This document shows positions 26,901 through 33,828 of a DNA stretch of 40,774 bases, one piece after another. The notes under the pieces are model-generated. The model was not told the origin of the DNA. It ran no database searches and saw only the letters and a program-made list of their open reading frames with translations. Each line of letters starts with the position of its first letter. The stretch's first letter is position 1. Source of the stretch: Anaerolinea sp. Lineage in GTDB: Bacteria; Chloroflexota; Anaerolineae; Aggregatilineales; Phototrophicaceae. The position numbers and the translations under genes are program-made. The stretch covers positions 1 to 40,774 of the forward strand of contig JACSRG010000272.1 of the NCBI GenBank assembly GCA_014879865.1, given 5' to 3'.

Positions 26901-27311
26901 CTTCGCCCCACCCTCGGTAAACACCTGTGCAATCGTGACGAATTCCGGCTTTGCCCCCGGACTATGAAAGACCGCCAGCAGCACACTGTAATTGGTCTCA
27001 TCGCGTAAGTACTGCACCTGCCCATCATAGCCGCTTGCCTCGCGCAGGCGGCTGTACGCGCCCCGGACATAGCTTTTGATCGACCGCTCCCGGCGGTTAT
27101 CACCCGACGCTTGGTTATAGCTGCGCTTTCTGCCCGGCACCAGCAGCGAGAGCATCCCATCGACCAGCGTCGATTTGCCCGAACCATTCGCGCCCGTCAG
27201 CAGTGCCGTGAACCGCTCTGGCGCAATCTGCCAGATACGCTTGTCGAACGTTCCCCAGTTATAGACCTCGAACCGGTACAGTGCGTAGCCTGCCTCAATG
27301 GGTTCAATCAT
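23988..27311 (-). CDS. jetC: Wadjet SMC-like ATPase JetC
   Basis: This is the SMC/MukB-like motor of Wadjet, which dimerises and extrudes DNA loops at the expense of ATP. Starting at ATG 27311, the Walker A loop is G-A-N-G-S-G-K-S-T at 40-48. A long heptad-rich coiled coil runs from about 240 to 440. A hinge-like globular region spans about 465-640. A second coil reaches about 890. The ABC signature M-S-G-G-Q-K-A-K (about 987-994) and Walker B F-V-M-I-D-E-A-F-S (about 1021-1029) close the head. I chose ATG 27311 because GGGGAG precedes it and it overlaps the jetB stop by 8 bases. ATG 27329 would add six residues. At 1107 aa it is full length. Confidence 0.95.
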   Translation of the reverse strand: MIEPIEAGYALYRFEVYNWGTFDKRIWQIAPERFTALLTGANGSGKSTLVDGMLSLLVPGRKRSYNQASGDNRRERSIKSYVRGAYSRLREASGYDGQVQYLRDETNYSVLLAVFHSPGAKPEFVTIAQVFTEGGAKVDYFTASIPLSIQEHFAGFETLNALRRRLRGLGVQVNDQFNDYSSKFRGLLGLRSEKALELFNQTVSIKEIGSLNQFVRDHMLERTNIEQQIQLLRDNYENLTKAHEAILKAQRQRDLLLPIHDESIRWQQIDGQIEETTRCERVLPLYFAYQRYELLTVAMKQVQVDLAEHQTRFQQFEAEKQKTDSQISRLRAELEADEIGRALQRLKDEAQDLSRERNKKQEKARRYTEAAEDVGLGEAIDAASFHANRAQAEAELPELINFEAEARKHADRAIVQLTPRMNSLKELEADIASLEQRRTQIPRVSLEIREQVARALKIDANALPFAGELLRVREEEAAWEGAIERLLHGFALNLLVESRFYARLSRYVNDHHLNGRLVYQRVQETSPVNLSRLPTNVVYRKVEVHPDTTFGEWLRTEISRKFDYVCCASLDELHHERRGITVEGQIKHDETRYEKDDRYNIRDYSRYVLGWDNRVKLESLRAQLKGLQGEIEKLQGERQRAQQGERQAQTRQDNIRKFLSFEDFQEIDWRTPLQAYEANIEEQRRLEASSDRRRTLQEQHDALKEEAKDLQDTLYRLNSVIGTCNSDLSRHKRQLEQAEAELREHPVEMWQTEGKVIHRELEKLIRDPLSLDNVGSAQDRMRQYFSNRAQTYQNQRAKVEQSLVERIANFRSEFRAETESIGSGLAALPGLEDLLKRIQSEDLPRFERRFKELLDKKMIDNIAGFRADLERQVDTYRDVIDRLNSSLVHIPYETSVYIQLRYELTQEPEISAFRAELRDCTENTVGNDAAANEAAFMRIRALIRRFETDERWAEKVTDVRRWLNFAAEELWRDDHSQRRYHSDSAGMSGGQKAKLAYTILASAVAYQYAINELPARQSFRFVMIDEAFSKVDDANARYAMELFRGLGLQLLVVTPLDKIPVVEHYVGAYHYVVNNMEGNESRIRNLTVEEYQAQRAEYEQNTQSAPR

Positions 27312-27903
27312 TATCGGCACGCTCCCCATGTTCCGCCAACCGCTGCTTGATCAGCTCAAGCTGATCCGAATCGATCTTGGCTTTCAAGACCGGTCGCACC
27401 AAATAGTCGATCTGCTTCTCGCGCTTGATCTCTTTCAGAAAGCCGAATTCAACCACCTGATTGAGGTCGCGCTCCATAAGCTTCAAACGGGCGCGTTCAT
27501 CTTCTTGCTGCGCGTAAAACGGCTGCATGATCGTCAGCAACGCTTCTCTCGCAAGGATCAGGCGGTAGTTATCGACGTCCGTTGTATCGAACTGATTCAA
27601 CTCCTCCCGCAGCAAAACCAGCAGCACCGTGACCGAATAGCTCAGCGCGCGCCGGCGCACCAAGCGCGGCAAAGGCGCGGTGATGCCTAACTCCTCCTCA
27701 TCCGGCTGCGTCAGATAAGCGAAGCCCTCATTTTCGTTCAGATAAAGCTGCACGCCCATTTGCGTGAAATAAGTGCTGATCGGCGTCTGGTAGCGCAGGA
27801 CAAGCCCCCACACGTCATCATCCGCATACACTATCCCTTGTAGAAGCCGGATGAGCGCCGCCGCGTAAGGGCTGGGTCCTTCTCGAATATCATCTTGAGT
27901 CAT
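27304..27903 (-). CDS. jetB: Wadjet KITE-like subunit JetB (DUF4194)
   Basis: JetB is the MukE-like winged-helix (KITE) subunit that bridges the kleisin JetA and the SMC JetC. The 199-aa protein fits DUF4194. It has an N-terminal helix set (A-A-L-I-R-L-L-Q-G-I-V-Y), F-A-Y-L-T-Q at about 61-66, then R-R-R-A-L-S-Y-S-V-T-V-L-L-V-L-L-R-E-E-L and a C-terminal F-G-F-L-K-E-I. It begins at ATG 27903, overlapping the jetA stop as ATGA (27900-27903), and its end overlaps jetC. The tight overlaps indicate coupled translation of the complex subunits. Confidence 0.92.
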   Translation of the reverse strand: MTQDDIREGPSPYAAALIRLLQGIVYADDDVWGLVLRYQTPISTYFTQMGVQLYLNENEGFAYLTQPDEEELGITAPLPRLVRRRALSYSVTVLLVLLREELNQFDTTDVDNYRLILAREALLTIMQPFYAQQEDERARLKLMERDLNQVVEFGFLKEIKREKQIDYLVRPVLKAKIDSDQLELIKQRLAEHGERADND

Positions 27904-29345
27904 GGTCGATAGTGTCCGTAAACAATATGCGGAAGCCGCAAACGTAACTTACTGGTGCCGTCGGTGAGCGTAAGCGCGATCTCGTCATAACGCTCGGTAT
28001 CAATCTGGTGCTGTGGCGACTCGTCGGCGATTTGAAGATATGCCAGCAGTTCCGCCACCCCCTTCCCCGGTGGATAATGCTCCAATACTTCGACCAACGA
28101 AACGGACGGGGATTTTTCCAGCAGTCGTGCTAATTGTTCGCGCAGCAGATCAAGATCGACATAAAACTGAGCATACAGCGCCTGCAATGCGCTTAAATCA
28201 TCTTCCTCTCCGACCAGCAGATCGGGAGCATCCACTTTTGTATTCAAACCGGGACTCCACAAGGGACGATCCATGATCACGCTGATATCCGGCGCAGTTT
28301 CAAGCACGAAGAACGCGCCTTCCGGTGGATGTTGGCTATGCTCAAAGGCAAGCTGCTTGATCTCCGCGCACAATGCGCGTACTCGCTGATTCTCGGCAAG
28401 GGTCTGCTCGTCAAGCATGCGACGAAGCTGTTCGGAAAGCTGCTGGTTCGAAGCGATCACTTTTTGTCCGGCATCCAACAGGCGTCTTGTCAGCGACGGA
28501 AGGATCGAGGAGTCACGCAGCGCGGCAAGTTCCGGCAGCGCATGAATCGCCCTGATCAACTCTGCCAGTTCGTCCTTTTGCGCCGGGATCAGCAAATACT
28601 GCCAGAAAGCGCGAAAGCTCCGCCCCTCGTCAGACGATTCGAGCGCCTCGTCCGCATCCAACACATCACCCAGTACGACGCCTCTTTGAACATTCGGACG
28701 CAGAGTCGCCTCCTGTGTCTTCCGCGCTAAATCCCGGAAATTCTGCTCCACAGCGGCGAAGTCGCTTAATAGGCGGACAGCATTTTCATTCACCTGCAAG
28801 AATCGCTCGCGTATCTGCGTTTCGTTGTAGCGCTGCACCCGCCCTGTCGTCTCGATTGCGTCGATCTCGCGTTGCAGCGCCGCCTGCTGTGCGCGCAAAA
28901 ATAGCATACGCTGTTCCGGGTCTTCTGTACTGTTCGCGATAATCTCGCGCAGTGTCTCGAAAATACTGCGGAAGCGTGATTCAGTGCCAACAAACGGACG
29001 CTGGCGTAGTTCTTCAAACCACCGGATCACGCGCTCGGTTTCGGACGTGAGGTCAACCATCCACGCGTTTTCCGTACCGGCATAGATGCGCAGCAGCCTC
29101 AGCTCCTTGCTCCACGCATCAAGATATTCCTTTGCGGAACGCGGAAAACTGCCCGGTTGTTGTTCATTCAGCCGATCCAGCATGGCATCTAAGTTACCCA
29201 ACAGTTCGTCGTATGGAACAGTGACTCGCTGCTGCTGTTTGAACTGCTCGTAAAAGAAGCTGACGATCAGCGGAGCGTGCTGCTGGCGCAGAAGTTTTAA
29301 GCTGGGGCTGTTCTCCAAATCAGACTTGATCTGCGCGAAATCCAT
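27900..29345 (-). CDS. jetA: Wadjet kleisin-like subunit JetA (DUF3375)
   Basis: JetA is the MukF-like kleisin of the Wadjet condensin. At 481 aa it has the DUF3375 pattern: an N-terminal winged-helix part with L-R-Q-Q-H-A-P-L-I-V-S-F-F-Y (about 19-32), L-D-A-W-S-K-E-L-R-L-L-R near 71-82, a helical middle region rich in Q and E, and a C-terminal domain ending R-L-R-L-P-H-I-V-Y-G. It is the first gene of the jetABCD operon. The 150-base divergent region upstream (29346-29495) carries three 15-bp repeats and a weak promoter-like pair: TTGACG at 29404-29409, minus strand, then 17 bases to CTGTTA at 29381-29386. Confidence 0.92.
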   Translation of the reverse strand: MDFAQIKSDLENSPSLKLLRQQHAPLIVSFFYEQFKQQQRVTVPYDELLGNLDAMLDRLNEQQPGSFPRSAKEYLDAWSKELRLLRIYAGTENAWMVDLTSETERVIRWFEELRQRPFVGTESRFRSIFETLREIIANSTEDPEQRMLFLRAQQAALQREIDAIETTGRVQRYNETQIRERFLQVNENAVRLLSDFAAVEQNFRDLARKTQEATLRPNVQRGVVLGDVLDADEALESSDEGRSFRAFWQYLLIPAQKDELAELIRAIHALPELAALRDSSILPSLTRRLLDAGQKVIASNQQLSEQLRRMLDEQTLAENQRVRALCAEIKQLAFEHSQHPPEGAFFVLETAPDISVIMDRPLWSPGLNTKVDAPDLLVGEEDDLSALQALYAQFYVDLDLLREQLARLLEKSPSVSLVEVLEHYPPGKGVAELLAYLQIADESPQHQIDTERYDEIALTLTDGTSKLRLRLPHIVYGHYRP

Positions 29346-29423
29346 CTTTTAAAGACGTCCTGTCTCACTACAAACCCGCTTAACAGTTTAATCCACAACC
29401 TTCCGTCAACAGCATAATGGACT

Positions 29424-29486
29424 TAAGTTACCCAACACTTGCTAAGTTACCCAACATGATTTACCATATATGTGTTGGGTAACTTA
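29424..29486. repeat. Cluster of three 15-bp repeats upstream of jetA and of 29496
   Basis: TAAGTTACCCAACAC occurs at 29424-29438. A 14-base match occurs at 29443-29456. A perfect inverted copy lies at 29472-29486. The second and third form an inverted pair separated by 15 bases. All lie in the intergenic region between jetA (start 29345, minus) and the gene at 29496 (plus). Two more copies lie at 29851-29865 and 30176-30190. They look like binding sites of one protein: operator, iteron or recombinase site. Confidence 0.85.
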
Positions 29487-29495
29487 GAAAAGATC

Positions 29496-30194
29496 ATGCC
29501 GAGAAGCATTTACCGCAGCACACCACTGCTGCTAGACCAAGTCCTGCATCCACCCGGAGCTTCGCAGCGCGAAAGCGTTATTCCCGTCGATTCTCCGGAG
29601 TGGTTTCGATGGCTGGAAACAGGATCACGCTTCGCTTACCGGCTTGAACTCGCGGGCTGGCGTCCACACACGATCACCTTCCGCTCGGAAAAGAAGCAGC
29701 GCGGCGGCACGTACTGGTCAGCGTACATGAAAGATCAGCTCGGAAAACTGCATAAGCTCTACGCGGGCAAACTGGCGGAGCTAACTTGGGAGCGCATCAG
29801 TCACATCCTCGACGCTATGCGCGAGAAACTGACAGCCGCCGCCCCAACTTTAAGTTACCCAACACATCCGGCTGCAAAAGAGAAACAAGCAGCGGGCAAG
29901 CAGACACAAACACTACCGGCTTTGACCGCCCAAGATGTCGCGCAATTTCACCGCTATGATGCACTGCTAACTTTTTGCAGCGAGGCTTTCGAGCAGCGCT
30001 GGGGGCACGCTTGGCGCTGGGAAAACGGCAAGATTTACCGCAACACCTTCGACAAGTACTACTACGTGATGGATCAATCCGGCGAACAGAAGCATATTCT
30101 AGGAAAGCAGCGCTATTTCGTTGTAGTTCAGCTGCTGCATTGGGTAAATCACGGCTACGATGAAGGGTACAATGATAAGTTATCCAACACGTGA
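29496..30194 (+). CDS. Uncharacterised protein with an RGG-x-YW-x-AY DNA-binding-like domain
   Basis: I do not recognise a named family for the whole protein. Residues 27-112 carry S-P-E-W-F-R-W-L-E, then Q-R-G-G-T-Y-W-S-A-Y (68-77), G-K-L-H-K-L-Y-A-G-K and E-L-T-W-E-R. This pattern also heads many Chloroflexota LuxR/MalT-like regulators and resembles the three-strand arm-binding domains of integrases, so DNA binding is plausible. A linker rich in A, K, Q and T (113-142) follows. The C-terminal domain (143-232) is rich in aromatic residues (W-G-H-A-W-R-W, N-T-F-D-K-Y-Y-Y-V). ATG 29496 is chosen because an extension to GTG 29472 starts inside a repeat. One 15-bp repeat lies within the gene and another overlaps its stop. 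It is divergent from jetA and precedes a recombinase by 10 bases. Confidence 0.7.
   Translation: MPRSIYRSTPLLLDQVLHPPGASQRESVIPVDSPEWFRWLETGSRFAYRLELAGWRPHTITFRSEKKQRGGTYWSAYMKDQLGKLHKLYAGKLAELTWERISHILDAMREKLTAAAPTLSYPTHPAAKEKQAAGKQTQTLPALTAQDVAQFHRYDALLTFCSEAFEQRWGHAWRWENGKIYRNTFDKYYYVMDQSGEQKHILGKQRYFVVVQLLHWVNHGYDEGYNDKLSNT
29851..29865 (+). repeat. 15-bp repeat inside the coding sequence
   Basis: A perfect copy of TAAGTTACCCAACAC. In the reading frame it supplies part of T-L-S-Y-P-T-H in the linker of the 29496 protein. A perfect match at a coding position, in a low-complexity linker, suggests that the site rather than the protein sequence is conserved. Confidence 0.8.
30176..30190 (+). 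repeat. 15-bp repeat before the recombinase gene
   Basis: TAAGTTATCCAACAC, one mismatch to the other copies. It ends 4 bases before the stop of 29496-30194 and just upstream of the GAGGAGG ribosome site of the recombinase at 30205. This is a position from which a bound protein could affect that gene. Confidence 0.75.
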
Positions 30195-30204
30195 GGAGGC
30201 GACG

Positions 30205-31062
30205 ATGCTCGAAGAATTCGAACAACATCTGCGCGAAGAACTCGACTTATCCGACAAGACCATCCGTGCCTACCTCTCTGATGTACGTCAGTTCGGGCAG
30301 TGGTATGAGCGATGGGCAGACCGCGCCTTCATGCTCAAAGATATTTCTACCCCTACCCTCACTCGCTACCGTGCCAACCTTATCGAACGCCTCAAGCCAG
30401 CTAGCATCAACCGCCGCATTGTCAGCCTCAAGCGCTTCTTCGCATGGGCAGTCGCTACGGGCATGATCGAGCGTGACCCGGCGAAACCGCTCCGGCAGAT
30501 CAAAGACGTTCCACCACCACCGCGCCACCTGACCGACCAAGAAGAAGCAGCACTGATGTCCGCAGTTAGCAAATACGGCACCAACCGCGACGTTGCCCTG
30601 ATTACGCTGATGCTGCACACTGGCATCCGCACCGCCGAACTCTGCGACCTGACCCGTGCCGACATCAAAATCGCTCCTCGGAGCGGCACAATCACTATAC
30701 GCAAAGGCAAAGGCAGCAAGCGGCGCGAGATACCGCTCAACATCACCGCGCGCACCGCTCTCAACGCCTACCTGCCCGACCTAGCAAGCGATGCCGCTTA
30801 CCTGTTTCCCGGCAGGAATAACCAGCGCCTCACCGAGCGCGCGGTCGGCTATGTCATCGCCAAATTCGCCCATCTCGCCAAACTGAAAGACCTCAGTCCG
30901 CATGATTTGCGTCATCGCTTCGGCTACCGCATGGCAGAAAACACGCCGATCCACCGCCTCGCCCAGCTCATGGGACACGACTCGGTCGATACCACCCTAC
31001 TCTACATCGGCGCGACCGCTCAAGACCTTCAAGCTGAAGTGGACAAAATCGCGTGGGAGTAG
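30205..31062 (+). CDS. Tyrosine recombinase (XerC/D-like integrase)
   Basis: This site-specific tyrosine recombinase is either of the Xer type, for resolving dimers, or an integrase of the surrounding element. The N-terminal SAM-like core-binding domain covers about 1-90 (F-E-Q-H-L-R-E-E-L, then T-I-R-A-Y-L-S-D-V). The catalytic domain has R142 (H-T-G-I-R-T-A-E-L), K167 (I-R-K-G-K-G), H233 and R236 (S-P-H-D-L-R-H-R-F-G), H258 (L-M-G-H) and nucleophile Y267. All residues are present in 285 aa. The start at ATG 30205 is set by GAGGAGG six bases upstream. An extension to 30160 would cover a 15-bp repeat and overlap the preceding gene. It faces the minus-strand genes at 31072. Confidence 0.9.
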   Translation: MLEEFEQHLREELDLSDKTIRAYLSDVRQFGQWYERWADRAFMLKDISTPTLTRYRANLIERLKPASINRRIVSLKRFFAWAVATGMIERDPAKPLRQIKDVPPPPRHLTDQEEAALMSAVSKYGTNRDVALITLMLHTGIRTAELCDLTRADIKIAPRSGTITIRKGKGSKRREIPLNITARTALNAYLPDLASDAAYLFPGRNNQRLTERAVGYVIAKFAHLAKLKDLSPHDLRHRFGYRMAENTPIHRLAQLMGHDSVDTTLLYIGATAQDLQAEVDKIAWE

Positions 31063-31071
31063 GCTAGATTT

Positions 31072-31785
31072 CTAAGAAACCTGCCCTACCTGCTTCAACA
31101 GTTCGTGGATTTGTATCATCAACGTGTTGATTTCCCGCTCATGCTGTTCTTGAAGCTGTTTGATGGATTTCTCTTGTTCTGCCTGAACCTCCATCAGCTC
31201 TCTGCGAAGCGCCCTTACTTCGTCTTGGAGTACCTCAATAGTCAAGAGATAGCTCTCTCGCCGCTTACTTGAGATTCTCGCACTTTGCTCGAACTGTGTT
31301 ATTTGCGCCCGTTGACGATCTATAACAGCTTGCATCTCATCTAATGTTATGGGGTTTGGGGGCGAACTTTGGTGCCTAAAAGTCTCGCTAGAAGAGCTCG
31401 CTTGTGAAGTCGAAGAACTTTTGACAGTGTCAAAAGCCGCCGCCTTTTTAGCAAGTTGATCTCGTTTTACCTGAGCCTTATAAACGACTTGAGCAACCAA
31501 TTCATCACTGTCATTTTCAAACCAAGAATACACTTTTCGATAAACGGTTTCGCTGTAACGAAACCATTCTTTTCTATTTGGAAGGCTGTGAGCACCAACA
31601 GCTCGAGTTTTCGCCAAAAGCAAAGCTTCTAACTCAAGCGCCTCTATTTCATCAATACACGCAATGTGGCTTGCAAATCGCATGTGTAAGGCAGCAATAC
31701 GTTGTTTTGGGCGATTTGTTTTTCCGATCTTGAAGATCTGAATGTCCCTAAGTTCCCCTACAGCCAAGTAAACAAAGCTAACCAT
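31072..31785 (-). CDS. GIY-YIG-like (T5orf172/MUG113) protein with coiled-coil tail
   Basis: The N-terminal ~95 residues resemble the T5orf172/MUG113 branch of the GIY-YIG fold. V-Y-L-A-V-G and F-K-I-G-K-T-N-R-P-K-Q-R-I-A-A-L form the core strands and helix. A later acidic residue in E-L-E-A-L-L-L-A and the K-E-W-F-R-Y segment complete the pattern. A polar, serine-rich linker follows. The last 90 residues are a charged coiled coil. Such proteins occur on phages and plasmids, and nuclease activity is often unproven. The start at ATG 31785 has AGAGAG upstream and overlaps the end of 31778-32398 by 8 bases, so the two are co-translated. The pair is convergent with the recombinase. Confidence 0.68.
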   Translation of the reverse strand: MVSFVYLAVGELRDIQIFKIGKTNRPKQRIAALHMRFASHIACIDEIEALELEALLLAKTRAVGAHSLPNRKEWFRYSETVYRKVYSWFENDSDELVAQVVYKAQVKRDQLAKKAAAFDTVKSSSTSQASSSSETFRHQSSPPNPITLDEMQAVIDRQRAQITQFEQSARISSKRRESYLLTIEVLQDEVRALRRELMEVQAEQEKSIKQLQEQHEREINTLMIQIHELLKQVGQVS

Positions 31786-32398
31786 CAGCTCTCTTTTCAC
31801 CTAAGCGATATTTTAACTCTGCAATTTGTGTGCGGAGTTCGCTGAGCTTTTCCTCGTACTCTCGGACAAGCCTAATCGACTCTGAAGTCATTTCACGAAC
31901 AACTACATCGCGATAATCACGTTCTTCTCGGATTACACGAGCTTCTACTTTACTAAGCGCTTGTTGCAGCTCGGCGATCTGGGCACGTTGTTCTTCTTCT
32001 ATCTCTCGTAGTCGAGTGATCTCTGTTTCCAACTCTGCTACTTTCGCAAGCGCGTGATCTCGCTCTGCCGAAGTAATCAGCGCTCGTGCAGACTGCTCCA
32101 CTTGATGCATTGGCACTGTGCGAGGATCGGCGCTAAGAGCATTTTGAGGAAACTCTTCAGCCCGCTCACCTGCATCCAGCGCGTCTGCAATTTCCTTCCA
32201 ATCCACAACACCTTGTGCGCGTTTGATTCGGATTGTGTTTAGCACGAGGAGATCAGATTGCGTCAAGATGCGCTGCGCAGAACCGTCCTCCATACGCGCG
32301 CTTGACGAAAAGAAACGAGATAACTCAGGATGTTGTGTCCAGTTGTAGATAGTGTTTCGATCCACTCCTAGGATTTTCGCAGCTTCTCCGGACCTCAC
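31778..32398 (-). CDS. MerR-like HTH protein with long coiled coil
   Basis: This 206-aa protein has an N-terminal MerR/HTH_17-type reader: S-G-E-A-A-K-I-L-G-V-D-R-N-T-I-Y-N-W at 3-20, followed by L-T-Q-S-D-L-L-V-L-N-T-I near 45-57. The remaining 110 residues are an almost uninterrupted charged coiled coil (heptads around E-L-E-T-E-I-T-R-L-R-E-I). It starts at GTG 32398 with GGAG upstream. It lacks an effector domain, so it is more like a structural DNA-binding protein than a metal-type MerR activator; KfrA of plasmids is a possible analogy. It is divergent from the ParM-like gene and shares a 250-base control region with it. A clean promoter (32468-32496) lies about 70 bases upstream. Confidence 0.65.
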   Translation of the reverse strand: MRSGEAAKILGVDRNTIYNWTQHPELSRFFSSSARMEDGSAQRILTQSDLLVLNTIRIKRAQGVVDWKEIADALDAGERAEEFPQNALSADPRTVPMHQVEQSARALITSAERDHALAKVAELETEITRLREIEEEQRAQIAELQQALSKVEARVIREERDYRDVVVREMTSESIRLVREYEEKLSELRTQIAELKYRLGEKRADG

Positions 32399-32467
32399 CT
32401 TATGACTCCAATCTGATTTCGCTAAACCTCTGAATCTGAATTCTTGCTTTTGTTCCTTGAATGGCGT

Positions 32468-32496
32468 ATTATACTTTTAAGTGCCGATTTATTCAA
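32468..32496 (-). promoter_or_regulatory. Sigma-70-like promoter of the HTH/GIY-YIG operon
   Basis: On the minus strand TTGAAT (32491-32496) and a perfect TATAAT (32468-32473) are separated by 17 bases. Transcription would start near 32461, about 63 bases before GTG 32398. Confidence 0.55.
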
Positions 32497-32531
32497 ACAA
32501 GTTTATGAAAATCAGCAACCGGATTCACGTA

Positions 32532-32560
32532 TTCACATTCTAAATCGACCCATTTATATA
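32532..32560 (+). promoter_or_regulatory. Candidate promoter of the ParM-like gene
   Basis: TTCACA (32532-32537) and TATATA (32555-32560) are 17 bases apart in a very AT-rich stretch. The -35 box matches consensus at five of six positions. It would give a leader of about 80 bases. The direct pair ATTCAC-GT-ATTCAC at 32523-32536 overlaps the -35 box and could be part of a partition or operator site. Confidence 0.35.
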
Positions 32561-32649
32561 AACGAGATATAAAACTCGTGCTTTCCAGCCTATTCAGACT
32601 GCTTTCGCGAATCATAACTCGATTTAACCAGAATGGAGAAAAACCGCCA

Positions 32650-33816
32650 ATGCCTCCAAAAGCTGCAACATCCGACTCGTTAGTTGACGAAAATTTCATC
32701 TCTTCCGACGCAGGAAACGGTTGGGCAGCCTGCTACCGGCTGGTCAATGGCAAGGTGAAACAGCACGGCATTCCGCACGCGCGCGCCCGGGTCACCGGGG
32801 CAAAACTGGATACCGATATAGGCGCGCAGAACACCGCCGACTACGCCGATTTTATGGGGCAGCGTTATGGCTACGGTGATGGTATCTGGAACTTGACCGA
32901 CGCGCCCATCGACCTGCACCAGAACACCGCGCGCCGCTACGGCGGGAACATGCACATCTTCTTGATGCTGGTCAACATCGCCGAGATGAACGTTAAATCC
33001 GGCAGCGAGCTCACGCTCATCGTTCCAGCGCCACCCGGCTTACTGAACGAAGTAGGACCGCAAATCAAAAAATCCATCCTCGCCGGGGAATCCGGGAAAA
33101 ACGACGGAGTCTGGTCCATTCAACTGCGCAAGGACAAGAAGCCGCGCGAATACAAGTTCATCCGCGTGATTACGCTGCCGGAAGGGGCAGGAGCCGTCGC
33201 CGCCTACCGTTTCAACCTTGCCGGCGACCTCGTCGATCTCAAGGACAAAAGCGGCGGAGACATGCTCGCCGGGCGCATCGCCGTGCTTGACCTTGGCGCA
33301 GGTACGGGCGACACCTACACCATCTTCAACGGCAATCTCAACCCGGATGCCATCGCTACGGCAACTGACGACAAAGCGGGCGTGATTCACAACCTGCTCC
33401 GACCCATCCTCAGCGATGTGCTGAGCGCCGTTCCCGAAGCCCGCCACCTGACCACCGCTCATATCGACAGCTACCTGCGCCGCTACATCGCCAATCCAAC
33501 CCCCGAAGCCGCCACCGTGCGCGTCGCGGGCAAAAATGTCAACTTCGAGAAAAGCATCCTTGCCAACTGCGAACGCTATGCTGAATGGATCGGTGCCAAC
33601 AAGATCGATCCCCTCTGGGCGGCGGGGACAGACGCGATTGTCCAAGCGGGCGGCGGCTGGATTTACATTCAATCGTGGATCAGGAAATGGTACCCGGAAC
33701 GCCTCATCCTGTCGCCGGAAATGTTCCCACATACGCGCAACATGCCGCTCTATGACCTGAACGGCATCGGACAGCTTTCGTTTGCTGCCGCGATCATGCG
33801 CCAGCAGCAGCCGTAG
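32650..33816 (+). CDS. ParM/Alp-like actin-type segregation ATPase
   Basis: This bacterial actin-fold (ASKHA) protein is most like plasmid ParM/StbA proteins, which form filaments that push replicon copies apart. Phosphate-1 loop: S-S-D-A-G-N-G-W (D20). Phosphate-2 loop: V-L-D-L-G-A-G-T-G-D (D214 to D221). Adenosine motif: V-Q-A-G-G-G-W (G334-G336). The spacing over 388 aa is normal for the fold. The start at ATG 32650 follows GGAG; an open extension to 32578 lacks a ribosome site. A small partner gene begins 12 bases downstream, as in parM-parR pairs. A chromosomal Alp of unknown cargo is the alternative. Confidence 0.8.
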   Translation: MPPKAATSDSLVDENFISSDAGNGWAACYRLVNGKVKQHGIPHARARVTGAKLDTDIGAQNTADYADFMGQRYGYGDGIWNLTDAPIDLHQNTARRYGGNMHIFLMLVNIAEMNVKSGSELTLIVPAPPGLLNEVGPQIKKSILAGESGKNDGVWSIQLRKDKKPREYKFIRVITLPEGAGAVAAYRFNLAGDLVDLKDKSGGDMLAGRIAVLDLGAGTGDTYTIFNGNLNPDAIATATDDKAGVIHNLLRPILSDVLSAVPEARHLTTAHIDSYLRRYIANPTPEAATVRVAGKNVNFEKSILANCERYAEWIGANKIDPLWAAGTDAIVQAGGGWIYIQSWIRKWYPERLILSPEMFPHTRNMPLYDLNGIGQLSFAAAIMRQQQP

Positions 33817-33828
33817 GGGAGGAAAACC

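Noticed and set aside
29443-29486. Inverted repeat pair as a Xer-type core site
   Set aside because: The spacer is 15 bases, longer than the 6-8 bases typical of tyrosine recombinase core sites. It remains possible for other site architectures.
29424-30190. CRISPR array
   Set aside because: Repeats are only 15 bp, in both orientations and irregularly spaced, with no cas genes.
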